Source of the DNA: Trichoplax sp. H2
Lineage: Eukaryota > Placozoa > Uniplacotomia > Trichoplacea
Length of the DNA: 64,000 nt
NCBI GenBank assembly: GCA_003344405.1
Contig: NOWV01000027.1
Location: 372,001 to 436,000, forward strand
Direction of reading: 5' to 3'
In this document: positions 1-14,181 of the stretch, in pieces
Numbering within the stretch: the stretch's first letter is position 1
Layout of the letters: every line of letters begins with the position of its first letter
Notes under the pieces: model-generated
The model's database searches: none
What the model was told of the DNA's origin: nothing
What the model saw: the letters and a program-made list of their open reading frames with translations, nothing else
Made by a program: the position numbers and the translations under genes

Positions 1-3000
1 TCCTATGATGATGATGCTCAATTGGCCAATGTAGAGGCAATCGTGATAACTTGTGGATAAAATTACAGACATTCAATCCAAATTATCCAATCAAGATCCA
101 AAATTGTTGGTAAATGACATCAACTATTTTCAATTTTATTGTCGATATTGTTGATAATGTGTGGAAACCTTCGTCTTTTTTCTCTCTATAATGATTGATT
201 AATTCAGCAGGAAGATGATTATTTCCACTATCAACTTAACTTCCTGTTACTGTTTTTCTTTTAAATTTTCTCTCTCTTTTACACGTACAGTAGATCAATA
301 TCTATCAAACTTTACTGGATCTAGTTTGAACAATTTCTTCTTTATTTGTATTGAATTTCGATTATTTTAATGTTATCCAGCAATTAATCGAACTTAGTGA
401 TAACGATTGAACAGTAATAATTGTTATTATTCAACTTAATGAGTCCAATCAAAGATAAAATGGCACTGACTGTGAATTTAATTGCTTCTATAGGCTATCC
501 ATCTCCATACTACATTAATAAATAATTTTCTCTACCTGAGAAGTATCTCATTGCAATGTTTTATTAACAGAATCGACACTCAATCAAGGTAACCAATCTT
601 ATCAACATCATTAACTAGATCGATTAATTGCTAATTGCCTATACTATATTCGGGTATGCTACTGCTGTATACATTTCAATATCAAAGGATTAATAATGTT
701 GAAATCGGTAAAAGGATCGCAAAAAATGCTAACGTGCTTTAGATACGATTGGTTATCGAATAAGAAAGCGACATAGACATACACAAGTAATCGTTAGTAA
801 GAGAATTAAAATCATGAATGACAACTTCTTTCTTTCAACATTGTTGTACTTTAATCGACCATAAAAATTCACTTGTAACTGTTTCTTGTGGAAAGACGCT
901 TACAAAAAAATTGACCATTACGCTTTTATGCGAAGTATCTTTAACACGAATGGATTGCGGAAACTAAAGTTCATCACAATATCATCAAGATGATGATTGA
1001 CTAATTTCAAATAGAAAGCTTTCCTCGTTAATATAACTCTTAATCAAAATAAGTCGTGACGGATATCTACTCTCAATTTAATTTCATTGCAATACAGCAT
1101 ATAAATACCATCATCGATATAAGCGCTTTTCCTCCTTAGCAATATAAAATTCTTCATGATATCATTAATTACAAGGCATTCGTAAAAGATTGATAGCAAC
1201 TTTTATATAGAACCCCATTCCAAAGAGATTCATTTTCTTTACATCGTCTTTCGTCTAAGGCTTCTTCTTCATGACATTAGTTTTACCTGTATTATGGATT
1301 TTATTCATGATTGCTCTGACTTACATACAAATCAAGATATTCATTATCGGCAGCACTTTCTTCGCCAATTTCTAACTGCAACATGGTGCCTTAATAGTTA
1401 TCCATTTTACTTACTGTCCTATAGCTTTGTAAATCAATTTCTTTCTACCAATTGTGATGGCTCCTCACGCCAATGCTTGACTTACATACCCAAAATTGAT
1501 TTCGATCGACAGGCCTAAAGATATGATGATCACAAGAAATCTTTTGTATAAATGAATCATACTCATAAAATAGAGGATAATTTTACAACAATTTTCCTAC
1601 ATTAATCTAAAATCTTCAATCCTATTTAAGCTCTATTTTCCATGAAATCAAGCAAGTTTATATTGCCCCCTTAGACCTTTCGTATCAAGCTTTTCTATAT
1701 ATCATCAAGCACTAATACGATTTCTTTGTCCCTGTCCTATTACGTATATTCACGATCGAACACTAGCCGCTACATTTCCTTCTTAATCTATTTTTATAAG
1801 CTCTATTGCTACCTGATTTGTAAATTTTTCTACAAAATGGTAGCGATTTATTTTTATTTTCCTGCCATTTCCCATGATTAATCATGTCAGGAACGAATAA
1901 ATTCGAAAAAATGAACATTAACTGCAGTTATATCCAATTAATGACTTTCTTCTATGAGCATGATTGATTTTACTTTGTGTTTCTATTCCTTCTATGGTAA
2001 ATTAAATCATAACCGGCTAGTAAAATTGAAAAATCCTTTATTTATGAAATATTCTTGTTGTTTAACTGTCTATCAATCATTTCTCAAATTGTGACCGGCA
2101 TTTCTTTTATTTGCATTGACTTTTTCATCGATCATCGATACTCTACTGTGCATAAATCATATCTCAAAGTTTCTATATCCGGGTATTATTTATTCACCAT
2201 TAACTTTTTATTTTCAGATGAGAATTGACGGACATGTATGATCCTACTAAATTGCTAGTCACTTGAAATCTGTTGATAGATTTAGTTTTCAGTATACTGT
2301 CAAAACGAATAATTCTGACTAACTCTTTCTAGAAAGTAAAAATTCTAGTGCAGAATTACTAGTAACTCGATGATCTTCATGCAACTTGTTCAATATATTG
2401 AAATAATATCACGATTCAAGTCGCCTTTGCCATATCCTATTACATAATCTCTGATCATCACCGTTTTTTAGTCTCTAATAAAGTTATTTCATCTCTTCTT
2501 CGCTTTACTCAATTTTTTTCATTCTTTCCGCCATTATTTCTTAGCAGTTCCTTCCATTTTCTATCGCTAATCATTATAACTTTATTATTCGTATGCTCAT
2601 TATCACCTAGATCTGCCAATGTTGTGATTTTTCTATTCTACTCTTTAAAGTCGACTATAGTACTGTTAATATATATGCGTATAATACATATAGAAAAAGG
2701 AAACTATCCCTGGGAAGATCGTTTCTTTAGACCTTTTTTAGCAGCTATTCATTCTATTTCCAGGCCATATTTCAGAATTTTCCATCTATCCTTAGACCTT
2801 AATGTTCATTTGCCTGGATTTCAAATACTTTTTTACTTTTATCAAGTTCGAGCTCATCAATTATAACTGACGACAACAAAGACTGTGCTTAAAGCATTTT
2901 TATGATAATCTCTACAGTAGAGATTTTTTCTATCTTTACTTAAGAACTCTATCTAATTACACCATAGAAAAATTGCAAGTATTAATTAGATTCATTTCCG

Positions 3001-6000
3001 ATCATTAAAATATAATTTCTTTTCAAGTGTCTAGATCAATTTTTACTATCGATATATCGTTCATGGACCTTATGACAAAAATGTTTATAGTTCATAACGA
3101 CTTCATCAACATCAATTTTTTACTGACAATCAAAGTCTTTCTTTAATCAAAAAGTCTTAAATTAGTTGTGAAAGTTTCAGAACCGATAAATAGTATACTG
3201 ATAGCGCTTAATTACCTGATTCTCTTTTTAGATTTTATCTTTTATTATTTTTAGGAGTATCTTATCGTGATCTTCTCTTTTCATTTCTTGATTGAGAGAA
3301 GGTGCTAATACCTTTTAATGATGATAAACTAGAGGATAATGATCAATTATGGCTATCTTTTGTCATCTCTTTCAGTAACTAGCATCTTTCTATTAGTAGT
3401 ATCTCTGTTCAAATTCACTTTACTACTCTTAACCATTGCAGTTTATGCTATAATACTTCGTAGTAAGTATAAAATTCAAGTGAAGATCAATTTCTGATAA
3501 TCCATGTTCGATCTCTTTTACCAGTCTCATTTTACCTTTTTGATTACATTTCGTATATGATTTACAGCATAAATCTAAAGAAGATTGTAATAACAAGAGT
3601 AAATGTTCATAGAAGATTTCGTGCCTACCTTAATTTAAATTCTTTTCTATTCTAATAATGGATATATAGCCTAGTTATAATGACATATTTCCAGAGTTCG
3701 AGTATCCTAATTTGCATGGACACTCTACTATTTGCTATAATCTTCTATCGTTCTCGCTTTAACTCTTAATTTTAACTCATCATTGTTGCTACAAGTATCA
3801 TTCATTCTACCTTCAACAATGTCGTTGTTAACCATTTATTCATACCATGAATATAATCATCTTGCAATAAATCTAATGGATATTGTGGATACTTTATTAT
3901 TTAAGCAGCTTCAATCATTTTCGAACACTATTATTAGGTTTACTGTCTTACAAAAGATTGCATGCGGTGTAATCTTGTTTTGATTCATTTTTGATTTTCC
4001 TAATCTTCGTTACATTTATCACAGAAATATCTTGATTTATTTTTTACAATATATAAGTATGGCCATTCTATTCATTCAATAGAGTAGTAAATGATAGGAC
4101 TTTGTCTTTATCAGTTATTTCCACTTACAGGCCGTAGTAAAGCATTGGATATTTACTTGTAAACTTTATTCCTTCTCTTCTTAAGCCATTCATTGCTATT
4201 GAATTTTTGAATTTTATTTATAATCCAATATTGTAACCGGTCAGTCGTTTACTTTCTAGAAGAATCATTGTCAATTTATGTATTATGGTTCTCTTTTCTC
4301 TTCCTGTGTAATCTTCGGGGTTTTATCAAATGTGATAATTTCATTAGTCGTTACCATTCTTTCTATTTCTAGAAGAGCTTCAATAATTAACTTAAAAGTC
4401 TAGTGCCCATAACGATTATGCAATTGTTTTTTCCATCTAGTCCATAACATCTTTTCTGTAGAAATTATTTCACACTCCGTGGCGTTAGTAATAAGATTAG
4501 ATTAATTTTCATACGGTTGATAATGAAGTGATTATTAAGAGCAAGTTATAAGGGTCGCATTGCTGTTAGTTCTTTCTATTCAATCAGCTGTGATGGCCAG
4601 TAAAAATAAAGATTCGAGTACCAAGCTAGGCATTTTATGTTAAGTTAAGAAAAGACTTTGTTCATTTCGTAGAGAGTCCAATGTACGTAATGGCGTCGCT
4701 AAAATTAGCTAATGAAAAACGATTTACTTTACTAACATTGTATTTATCCTTTGCTTTATTGAGATTATGCTGATCAATCTTACCAAACGAATTTAAGAGA
4801 ATTCACGTTATAAGCTTAATCAATACAAATAGTTAATAAGGAATTGGCTAAATGAGAAGTGTTTTGCATTGCTAAGATATTTTCTAGCAAAATATATTAA
4901 TAAGGAACAATCTGAGCAAGTAATTAATACTATAATGATTTTATTCTATAAGGAATAACTTATCAGACAGTCTCCATTAGTATCGAGTTGTGTGATGGAT
5001 TCCATTAGGTTTTCCATTTCGTCTCATAATCTATACAATGGAAGGGGATGAATAATTAACTTACTAATAAGTTGACATTAATTTTATATATAGTAACGTC
5101 TTAGTAATTAAATCGATTAGCAACCCTCAATGCACGGATATAGGACAGCCACAATATAAAATTTTTCTGTCAATTATTCTAGTGGTTAAGAAGAATTGAT
5201 CGCAGAAGAAATCAGTACCTTACTTTCATCAATTAACATTAAATCCCTTTCTCTTGCTGTCATTATTTCATCCAATCCGACCTACTGAAGTGGACAAAGT
5301 CTTTTCCCCATCGGTTTAATATCAAATCCTTTCCTATCCTGATATCATTTTATTTAATTAAGTCTACTTGGGTCATAACTTTCTATTACCAGTCATTGCT
5401 CTATTCTATCCTATTTTGACATTATTTTCTATTTAGTTCAATCTATTTAGGTTTTCAATACATTCCTATCACGAGTCAATGTGCAAATTTTCTTTCCATT
5501 CTAATAGCATTCTAATTATTAAATTTCCTATTGCGATTGCTACCTTATTTTTATCTGATAATATCGAATCCCTTTTCTATTTGACATCATTTTTCCAATG
5601 AAATCTATTTGGGTTTTTGACACCTTTAAAGCATCAGTCATTGCAAATTCTCTTTCTGTCTTGATATAATTTATCCAATTAAATCTATTTGGTTTTTAGT
5701 ACCTTGAAATCATCAGTTAACGTCAAATTCGCTTTCCATCCCGATACCGTTCTAACGATTAAAACTTTCATGCGATTAATATTTGCTATTGTCAGTTAAT
5801 CACTTTCTATTTTGACATCATCTTTGTCCATTTAGGTCTATTTATTTCTTGAAAACATTCTAACCATTAAATTTTCTAAAGCGATTGCTACCTACCAATT
5901 CTGACCAAACTCTTTCTATTTTGACACTATTTTATCCTGTCAGGTCTATTTCTATAGAACGCTATTAATAATCAATATCAGACACTAGTGTTCTGCATTT

Positions 6001-6850
6001 GCAGTTTTCTACCCACACATCCACCATCTTATCCAGTCAGATCTTCTTGATGATTAAATATACAGACATCCATTATCTTACTAGTCAGATCTTCTTAGAT
6101 CATTGAATACCTTTGCTATCATCAGCTATATCCATCCCGTCAAATCTTTCAAGGTTATTGATACCTTGCTAGGATCGGATAATGTCCAATGTTAATATCA
6201 CCCATCTGGTCAAAACTACATTGGTTTCGATATCTTGCTATCATCAGTCAGGTCAAAGCTTTTTCTTTCCAGACTTATGTCTGATAATTTGATCCAATCA
6301 AGGCTTTCAAGACTATTGATACTTTCCGAGTTACTCAATCGATAGAGTAACTACCAGGTTACATTATATTTAAAACTCTACTACCCAATTTAAATTAGTT
6401 TTTGTCTTAATCGATAATATTCAAACCCTATTGTATTTCATCAAAAGATAAATTTAAATTACTACCACCAGTTAATTTAAATATTTATCCAATAACCTTT
6501 ATTGATTTATCATATTATAACGCTCATTGATCCAATCATCAAGTCCATTTAAATCATCACCAGTTACTGGTAGCATTTAAAATTCTATATTAATTATTTC
6601 AGGTGTATATTAATAGACAAAACGTAGGATAAAAGAATAATTTAGCTGTGATTTTTTTATCCCCCCTTAATAACAAGCTCTATCTTGGAATAATTAGTTT
6701 ACCATTTATTAATAGAGTTCTATGCTATGAAAAGGAGATTATTTTCAACTCTTGTCGATGAATTTAAAAAATTTTAACTATCGCCGTTTGATTAATTTGA
6801 GATTCTAAATAAAACTATTGCATGATTGTCATTAGTGTAGCGGCGCCATC
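1..6850. other. Gene-poor AT-rich stretch
   Basis: I see no coding exon here that combines a credible protein with matching splice sites. The open frames present are short (under about 80 codons), rich in Phe, Ile, Tyr and Ser, and look like chance frames in AT-rich DNA. The part from about 5285 to 6330 is a degenerate repeat listed separately. The last few hundred bases presumably hold the promoter and 5' leader of the CCDC85-like gene, but I cannot point to a core promoter element. Confidence 0.6.
5285..6330. repeat. Degenerate tandem repeat with TCTATTT / ATCAGTC words
   Basis: Phrases such as CTATTTTGACATCATTTT, AATCTATTTGGGTTTTT, ACCATTAAATTTTC and ATCAGTCA return every 50-110 bases with many substitutions. 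The pyrimidine-rich strand bias is constant through the block. This looks like an old, decayed tandem array rather than coding DNA. The unit length is hard to fix by eye, so boundaries are approximate. Confidence 0.5.
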
Positions 6851-9800
6851 ATGCCTGGAGAAAGAGAAGATGTTATACCACGTAGTGAATATCTACGTGT
6901 TAAAGAACGTCTTCGACGTAGCGAATCGGAGAAGATGGGTCTCATGATGGATCATTCAAATTTAATGCAAGATATGGATCTTAAATGTTCTCAGCAATTA
7001 CAAGAAATTCAACGATTGCGACAAACCAATGAAAGATTACAGGATGAAAATGAGGAATTGTTAAGTTTATTGAATGCCCAACCGGAAGAAAATGGCCATC
7101 AACAAAATCATCATTCTAATTCACAATCCAATCAGCAAGATAGTGAGCAATATGCCAACCGCTTGGCTAGCCAGGAAGATAAGATTGACGAGCTCATCAA
7201 TGAAAATCGAATACTAAAAGAAATATGTACCTACTTAGATAATCGTCATCAATCTAACTTATCCAGCTATCCTCCTTTATCTCAAGCAAGTCTTGATTTA
7301 GCTAATTCATTAGATTTAACATCAATTCCTAAGCGCCATCCTAGTCAAGACAACCATAGTCCATCTCATATCAATTATCCATTGCCGACGCCATCGAGCT
7401 CAATCCAAGTGTCCCATCTTGATCCTCCTCCTCCCTCATCTTCTTCATCATCTTCGTCACAAGAATCAAATGATTCATATGATCAAACCGCTAGTGTACC
7501 AACAACAAATCATGCCGGTAAGTTTATTCCTTTACTATTTTAATCTTTCAATCAGATTTTTAGCCATTTTTGATCAATATTTATACCATTATATTCAATA
7601 AAATTGAGCCAATTCTGTAAGTATATCTTATTTGATGACAAGCCGAAATCATGTAACAAAAGAAACCTGCTATTTCGGCACTATCCAGTTCTTGTAAATA
7701 TTCCCACTACTGTATGCAATTTATATTGACATTAAATAGGAATGAACGGTTCTATTAATAACTACTCGTCTGCTAGTCTAGAACAAATCAATCCATTTTT
7801 ATAGTATAGATTTACCACTATATAATTCTGTAGAGGCTAAACTATAATCCCACGATTTCTGCCCTAACTTTGCAGCTGTTATTAAAACATAAATCTTTCC
7901 ATCATTTCGATAACACAGTAAAATTTAATAATCATAAAAATATATTCCTCTTGACTCAAATTTTACTAAATTATTATATTAGGGTGCTTTTGACAATAAT
8001 AGTATAGGAAAATTAGTCCTTAGACTACTTATTTCAAACTATTCGCATTCATAGAAGAGATGATCATGTGGTATGATTGATTTGATATACTGATTGATAC
8101 GATGATCATTATTAACGCTGTTCACATGCGAAATAGGATAGAATGAAAGAAAAATCATCACTGTTAATCACATGGTCATTATTAAAAAAATTAGCATAGT
8201 TTTCACTTACTCCCACTGCTACTATAATAAATTAGATATAAGATCAAAATTATAGCAATAGAATTAGGTTAAACAGGAGGTTTTTATATATGCGATTAAA
8301 GGCAGAAAGTCTACTGTCCATATAACCCGCTACCGGCGTACCGCTTTGCCTTATTGATGTCCGAGTACCGACGAAAAGGCTTGTTAATCGTCATGAACAT
8401 ATATTGTTTAATTTTAAGTTAATAGCTTTGATCTAAACCGAAGAATGGCTAGCGATATTGATATTGAATTCATCAATATTGCAAGATCAATAGTTAATTT
8501 AACAAAACATCAATAGCCACATGGCAGCGAACTAGGTTGCCTTGGATCGATGCCAGAAAGGATTGTTCTAAAAACCTTGTTTAGCACTTACTTCAGTTTT
8601 CGTTCAGTCGTTTGTCGTAGTTAAGCAATATCATAAAAAATATTCAACTTTACGCTATTATTCAACAATGATCTTAAGGAAAAATCTTAATTTCATGGGA
8701 CTATGTCATAATGGGTTAGTGTTTAAATTATTCAAGAATATACTAAATGCTGGTAGTCGACGCTAATAGCGGATTCATAAAGATTAATGTTTCTGGTTCC
8801 TTTTCATTAATTACAGCATTCAGCATAGACGATCGTATATAATAATGAACACTACAAGAGTCGTAAGCCTTAGAGTCATACAATCTATAAAATGAACTTT
8901 AAAATTTTCTTAATCAAAATCAACCTCCATTAGTATTATAACTAGTGAGATAGTTGACAATAGATGGAGAGAGAATACTAGTTGCTTTTCTAGTAAAAAA
9001 ACTTGTTGCACTAGTGCATGCAATTTATTCCTATTTTAGCCAGCTATTTGTTATCGAAATCTATTTGTCCTGTATTTTTTCATCTTTAAGAAGCTTCAAA
9101 CCGTTTAAAATTATTCATGTGATTGATAAGAGTAGCTCTATATTAAAAAAAACGCATCGATATATCGTAGATTTTTATCTAAGAATATTCTCTAGATATT
9201 CTAAGCCTGATTGTAATGAAGATCCTTAACTTCGACCATTCGATAGGCAATTTACAATTTACTAACATTATTGAGATACGTAAAGGATCTAATACTTAAT
9301 CATTTAATTTTTAATACTTCATATAAATCATATTCAAATTTTGGAGATGCGAAATGAAGCAATCGAATAAAATTGTAGAGTTTGTATTTTGTAAATTTCT
9401 GCTGATAGTAAAAATCATCTAAAGAGCCGGTACCTAGTCATGACTATTCCTTTGAAATAGGAATTATATCTATATTTCGTAGTTGGGATAATCAAAAGTG
9501 AGTGGAGTGATAAATTCAGTCCGATATTACTGAAATACTACATAGTGGAAACATGGTTGTATTATTGTATACCATGTTATTGGAATTAACAATTACTATA
9601 CATATTCTACATACCGCATTTCGACATATGATAAAAGTAAGCTTTCTGGATCAACATTTATTCACGAGCGCCCCATAATTATATTTGCATCGTAAAATTA
9701 GAATAATAAATTACTAATAGGGTGTTAAAATTAAGTCCAATAGTGCAATCATTGCCCTCTTATTAAGGTGTATAAAAGAATTATATTATAATACTTTTAA

Positions 9801-11248
9801 CAGCCTTAGTGAGCAATAATTTAAATCTTATACCTCCAAATAGCGAACTACAAATAATACAATTTAGCTTAAAAACATTTGCTTCGTTAATAGATTATAT
9901 CACAATAATGTAAAAATAGGTCGTAGAATAAAAATAATACTATAGATCGTAGACTGCAAGTTTTAGATGCAACTTAAACTCTGAATTAGTTTAAATTACA
10001 TTATTTTTCCGAGGATTTATAAAATTGTTGTATAATATGGTTTTATAAAGCACCATAAGTGATAAATAATTTTATAACTGTTGATAGGTTATAGTCCAGA
10101 TTTCATGAACGAACTGAAACATCGGATATCTAGCTTGAAACACGACGATGATGATGCAGAATCAGTAAGAACCGAGGTAATCTTTTATTTCTAATAATAG
10201 ATATTTTCATTATTATGTAAAGGTAAAACAGATGTAGTCTGTCATTAAGTTTATATAAATACTTTCAATTGATTCGTAACATAGTAAGCTTATTAGTTTT
10301 ACTATATATTACAGACATTTGTATTCAAAACTTTATCTTGCAATTTAATGAATTGTACTAATTAGCTTATTTTTATATCTTTATTTTCTCTTTGGCTAAA
10401 TTTTACCTTAAAAGCAGTCTACCAATAGCCGAAGAAGGAAAAAAGTTTCTTTCAAGTTGACAGTAAGTCTATCATTCACAACGCCTAAAGCAACGTAGTT
10501 ACGGCTGTGATTATTTTAATGATCATTGAATATTTCGGTAACCATATTCACGTATATGAAATTTTATTGATATTATTCTATCATTGCTGTTATTTTTTAA
10601 TCTCATTAAGAAGGATGATGAATTGCCAAGAATTAGAACAAGTAATGTTAAAAATGGAGCCGATGATGTATTCGCTAACCCGCTACCACCACTGCGGTTA
10701 CGAAAATCTTTTAGCAATGGTAGTAACGTTATTTTTATCAGATACGGCGTAAAATTTTACTTAAATCTGCAGTTGATGCAATAAGCTCAACTCAATTATC
10801 ATTAGATCGTCCTTCTGCGCTATAAATTAAACTCGAAAGGATAATAACTTATCGATTCCACTTACGCAGTTGAAAGTGCACCTAGATCAGGAATTTTAAG
10901 AAAGTCAACGTCCCTAGGCTCGAATGAAGGATATTTAAATAGTCGAAGCTTGACACCGTCACCCAATTTGGCTTCGAATAATTCAAGTATCGAGAATATT
11001 CCTACACCAGTGGTGGCAAGAATGGTAAATGATATTAAAATGAAACTCTGTAATTCATATAAGTGATGCTTTATCATTCTAATTATAAATCATAAATTAA
11101 AGTATTATAACTTCTATGGTATATTTTATTGCAGAATGTTATACCTAGAATGCTGCCTAAGCCGACAATTGTAAATGGAACCAGTATAAATACTCAAGCT
11201 AGCGCTTACTATGCCAATAATAATGGTAACTATGGTACTGATCTGTAG
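6851..11248 (+). CDS. CCDC85: CCDC85-family coiled-coil protein
   Basis: Six exons join in phase: 6851-7517, 10088-10176, 10418-10462, 10611-10719, 10870-11024 and 11135-11248 (392 codons plus stop). The N-terminal coiled coil carries LRRSESEKMGLMMDHSNLM, close to the LRRAEAEKVSAMLDHSNL signature of vertebrate CCDC85A/B/C. A second helix near residues 105-125 (ELINENRILKEICTYLD) matches the family's KENMELKELCVLLD element and is followed by a QASLDL stretch like the family's SQASL. The family acts as adaptors at cell junctions and in transcriptional control. The rest is low-complexity Ser/Pro/Asn sequence. Exon 3 encodes RRRKKVSFKL, whose KVSF (residues 261-264) fits the PP1-docking RVxF consensus. 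Start chosen at the first ATG of the conserved frame. The family call rests on the two helices; the tail is not conserved enough to pick a paralogue. Confidence 0.85.
7518..10087 (+). other. First intron of the CCDC85-like gene
   Basis: This 2.57-kb intron opens with GTAAGT directly after the codon pair for His-Ala and closes with an AG before a phase-matching exon. It is much longer than the other introns of the gene (110-241 bases). I found no nested coding exon in it; a 91-codon open frame at 8954-9229 has no recognisable similarity. Confidence 0.7.
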
Positions 11249-14181
11249 GACTTAATCGAATTGAATTAGATTTTCTAGCAAACGCTTAACAAGGTGGGCT
11301 ATTTAGGTTTTATATTAAATTCAGATTAATTAAGGAATAGATCTTAGCATTAATGAGATTTTTACTATACAATACGGTATGATGACTACTACAAGAACTC
11401 AGTTTCACTAACATAAATTATTTCAGTTAAAGTATTTCCAATCACATCACAAGAAACAACCTGATGAAATAGAAAAACTACGTATTTAATTGATTTGCTT
11501 CTCTATTTACTATGAATAGATCGATTAATTATAGAACAATCAAAAAATAATTTCAAGGCTGTAACCCGTGTCAAGCGTCGTCCATATTTTTATTCAAGGA
11601 TAAATAAATTATAATTCGTTTATAGGAAATAAAAAAATAATTGTGATAGACCGCATTACGGTGGCTGACTTAAATAAATAATGTTCAGTTTCCTTATCTA
11701 GTATCTTGCTTATTATTTTATGATTAGCATAGGTATTTGTTAACTATAACTTATAAATCTGCTATTTTATTCATCTTAAACCAATAATATGTAATAATAA
11801 TAGTAGGTGATTTATTCTTTTATTGGTATGGTAAAAAAATCTCGCCATGTTTTGAATAAGCTCTATTGTATCATACCAGTAATCATTACAGATATGGAAA
11901 GTAATATTAAATTTGATACCATTCTCATATCCATGATTAGAATCAGTGTTGTTTTCTAAGATTAGTGGTATACCACCTGTAATATATTTCGTACTTGCCT
12001 AGACTGTTTCTTATTATTTATACGCTATATATGTGCATATGTATGTTTGTATATATGTATGTATGTATATGTGTATGCATGTATGTATGTATGTACGTAC
12101 AGCATAGAATTAATCTATACTACTAAAGAACTAAAAGTCATTTTTTATTATTAAAACTGTTCATATAACAGTCTGGTTCACCATCGAAGGAACCGGCTTA
12201 TTCATGATTCATTCTCTACTTAACTTTATCACCGTAGAAGTGCAAATCTTTTTTATATTATTGTTGCTATTCTTAACTAATCAAGTAAATCATAATACTA
12301 TCCGCATACTTATTTACTCAAGTTGTCTAACAATATTACTTTCAATGTGTTAATACGTTTTATTGACTGAACCAAGCTTGCCAAGGTAGAATTTAAAAAA
12401 TACAAAAATTAGGAACATAATATCTCACTGTAGGACTATCGTACATATAGCTATAGTACACTGATGCTCAGATATCCGCAAGTAAAGTTGGTAAACTCTA
12501 TTAAATTGGTAGCACAGCAATGAGTATTCTGAAATAGTATACTCAGTAAAGTCAACAAATATGCGTAGTATCACGAGTAGAGGAAGGTTCTACGCATATG
12601 AAGATATGCTGAGTAATCGCCCATATTGTCAACTGATAGAGCTGAATTGTTTTGCCTTACATATGAATGCTTGCTGAATCTGGTATTTGGATGTATTGCA
12701 TTCTTATGTATTAACAAGCATATAAGCATATATATACGCGTATTTAGTACTATGTACAATTATACAAATTGTTCCTTTGAATATTATCTCGTGAAACTAA
12801 TACCGCATTTATTAACTACTATTGACAATATTACATAATAATAGAGATTCTGTCTGTTAAAGCATGAAGTACAGTGGTTAGTTTCAGTTTGGACGATTCC
12901 ATTTGAGGAAAATTCTTATTATGTTGGTGCAATTGTTTTAAAGTATGTTTAACAACTTGGTGCTACATAACAGCTTTGTAAATTAGTCTGACAATTTCAT
13001 AGCATATTCACGGGCAAGGAATTTGTTCTTAATTTCGTTGTACTATATTGAATCTTATTTACTTTCGCTTGCTTTCATCTTGATTGTGGTAAAAGTCGAA
13101 CTATATATAATGAATTTCTTATGAGAAATTTCATTACTAGATTCATACTGTATTTATATATTACAATTTAGTTTACTTCGATTGCATTAAGCCACTCTTA
13201 GCTTCATTTGATTACATAGTGATTACTGTACAGTATAGTATTAATGTATCTAATGATATTGAAACACATTTAACTAATACATGTACTATACTTGTTAAAT
13301 ATGAAATTTCATTGTTAACTATCGTTATGCATACTACGTCAATCATTAAAACAAGAGTCAATTTTTTCCATTGGATTTCATTTTATCGACGGTATATGTG
13401 GGTATGTCTAGTGATCATAGAGTTCTAGTATGATTCTACTGTGTCGCTAATTATATTATATTTTATTTTATGCTCGTGATCGACATTTTGGGTGCTTCAC
13501 GTAATTCAGTTTTTATATTTCCGATATTTTTTATAATGATAGCTTACGATTTCCATGCTACAACGTTATTTCTGCTGAAGTACCTTCTCTTATTATCTAT
13601 GATTATATCTAGATTGCAATTTCGTAGAGTAAAATGTATATTTTGGTAGACCATGTCTCAGTTTGAAATTGGGCGGGTCAAAAACATTGATGTACTATTG
13701 CGTAAGGGAATTTAATGATTAAAAATATAGAAAGAGTGATACAATGAAAACGTGAATCAACTATACATTTTTCATCACATTTCCAACATTAAAGTAGTCT
13801 AATATAGCTGTGTCAATGCAGAGTTCTCATTGTAGACTTAATATCAATATATTTAAACATTTTGGTTCGAATTAGATTTATTTAGATAATCTTTTATTGC
13901 AATCTGTACAACATGTAACAAATGAAATTTCAATTATGCAACAAACTCTATCTTAAATAAATGATATACTTTTACTAGCCAATAGTACTGTTGTGCATCT
14001 TTGTCATATATCGTAGTATTTCTTGACAAGGGACTTTTAAACAGACCGTACATTAAATTCTTCTTCAATATTTTAGTATTCCAACTTTGATAGATCACGA
14101 TAGAATTTCGTATACATAAATACTCATCAACGAATACTAATCGGTTACCAAATTTAAAAAAAAAATCCTAAAACGTATTAA
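11249..14181. other. Intergenic stretch between CCDC85-like gene and cyclin K
   Basis: The two flanking genes converge here. Both 3' UTRs must lie in this stretch, and AATAAA-type words occur repeatedly after 11600. No credible exon was seen. Short open frames at 12571-12838 on both strands overlap each other and look like chance frames. A TATG/GTAT microsatellite lies near 12.03-12.10 kb. Confidence 0.6.
12028..12101. repeat. GTAT/GTATGTAT microsatellite
   Basis: About 75 bases of alternating purine-pyrimidine GTAT units interrupted by TATATG and TGCATG. It ends in GTACGTAC, which resembles the palindromic words seen across the window. Confidence 0.8.

Noticed and set aside
1294-1518. 74-codon plus-strand open frame
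   Set aside because: No family resemblance, Phe/Tyr/Leu-rich composition typical of chance frames in this AT-rich DNA, and no matching splice context.
3690-3710. tRNA B-box-like GTTCGAGTATCC
   Set aside because: No A-box or cloverleaf can be drawn upstream; I found no tRNA gene in the window.
8954-9229. 91-codon open frame in CCDC85-like intron 1
   Set aside because: No similarity or splice continuity with neighbouring exons; the flanking exons join in phase without it.
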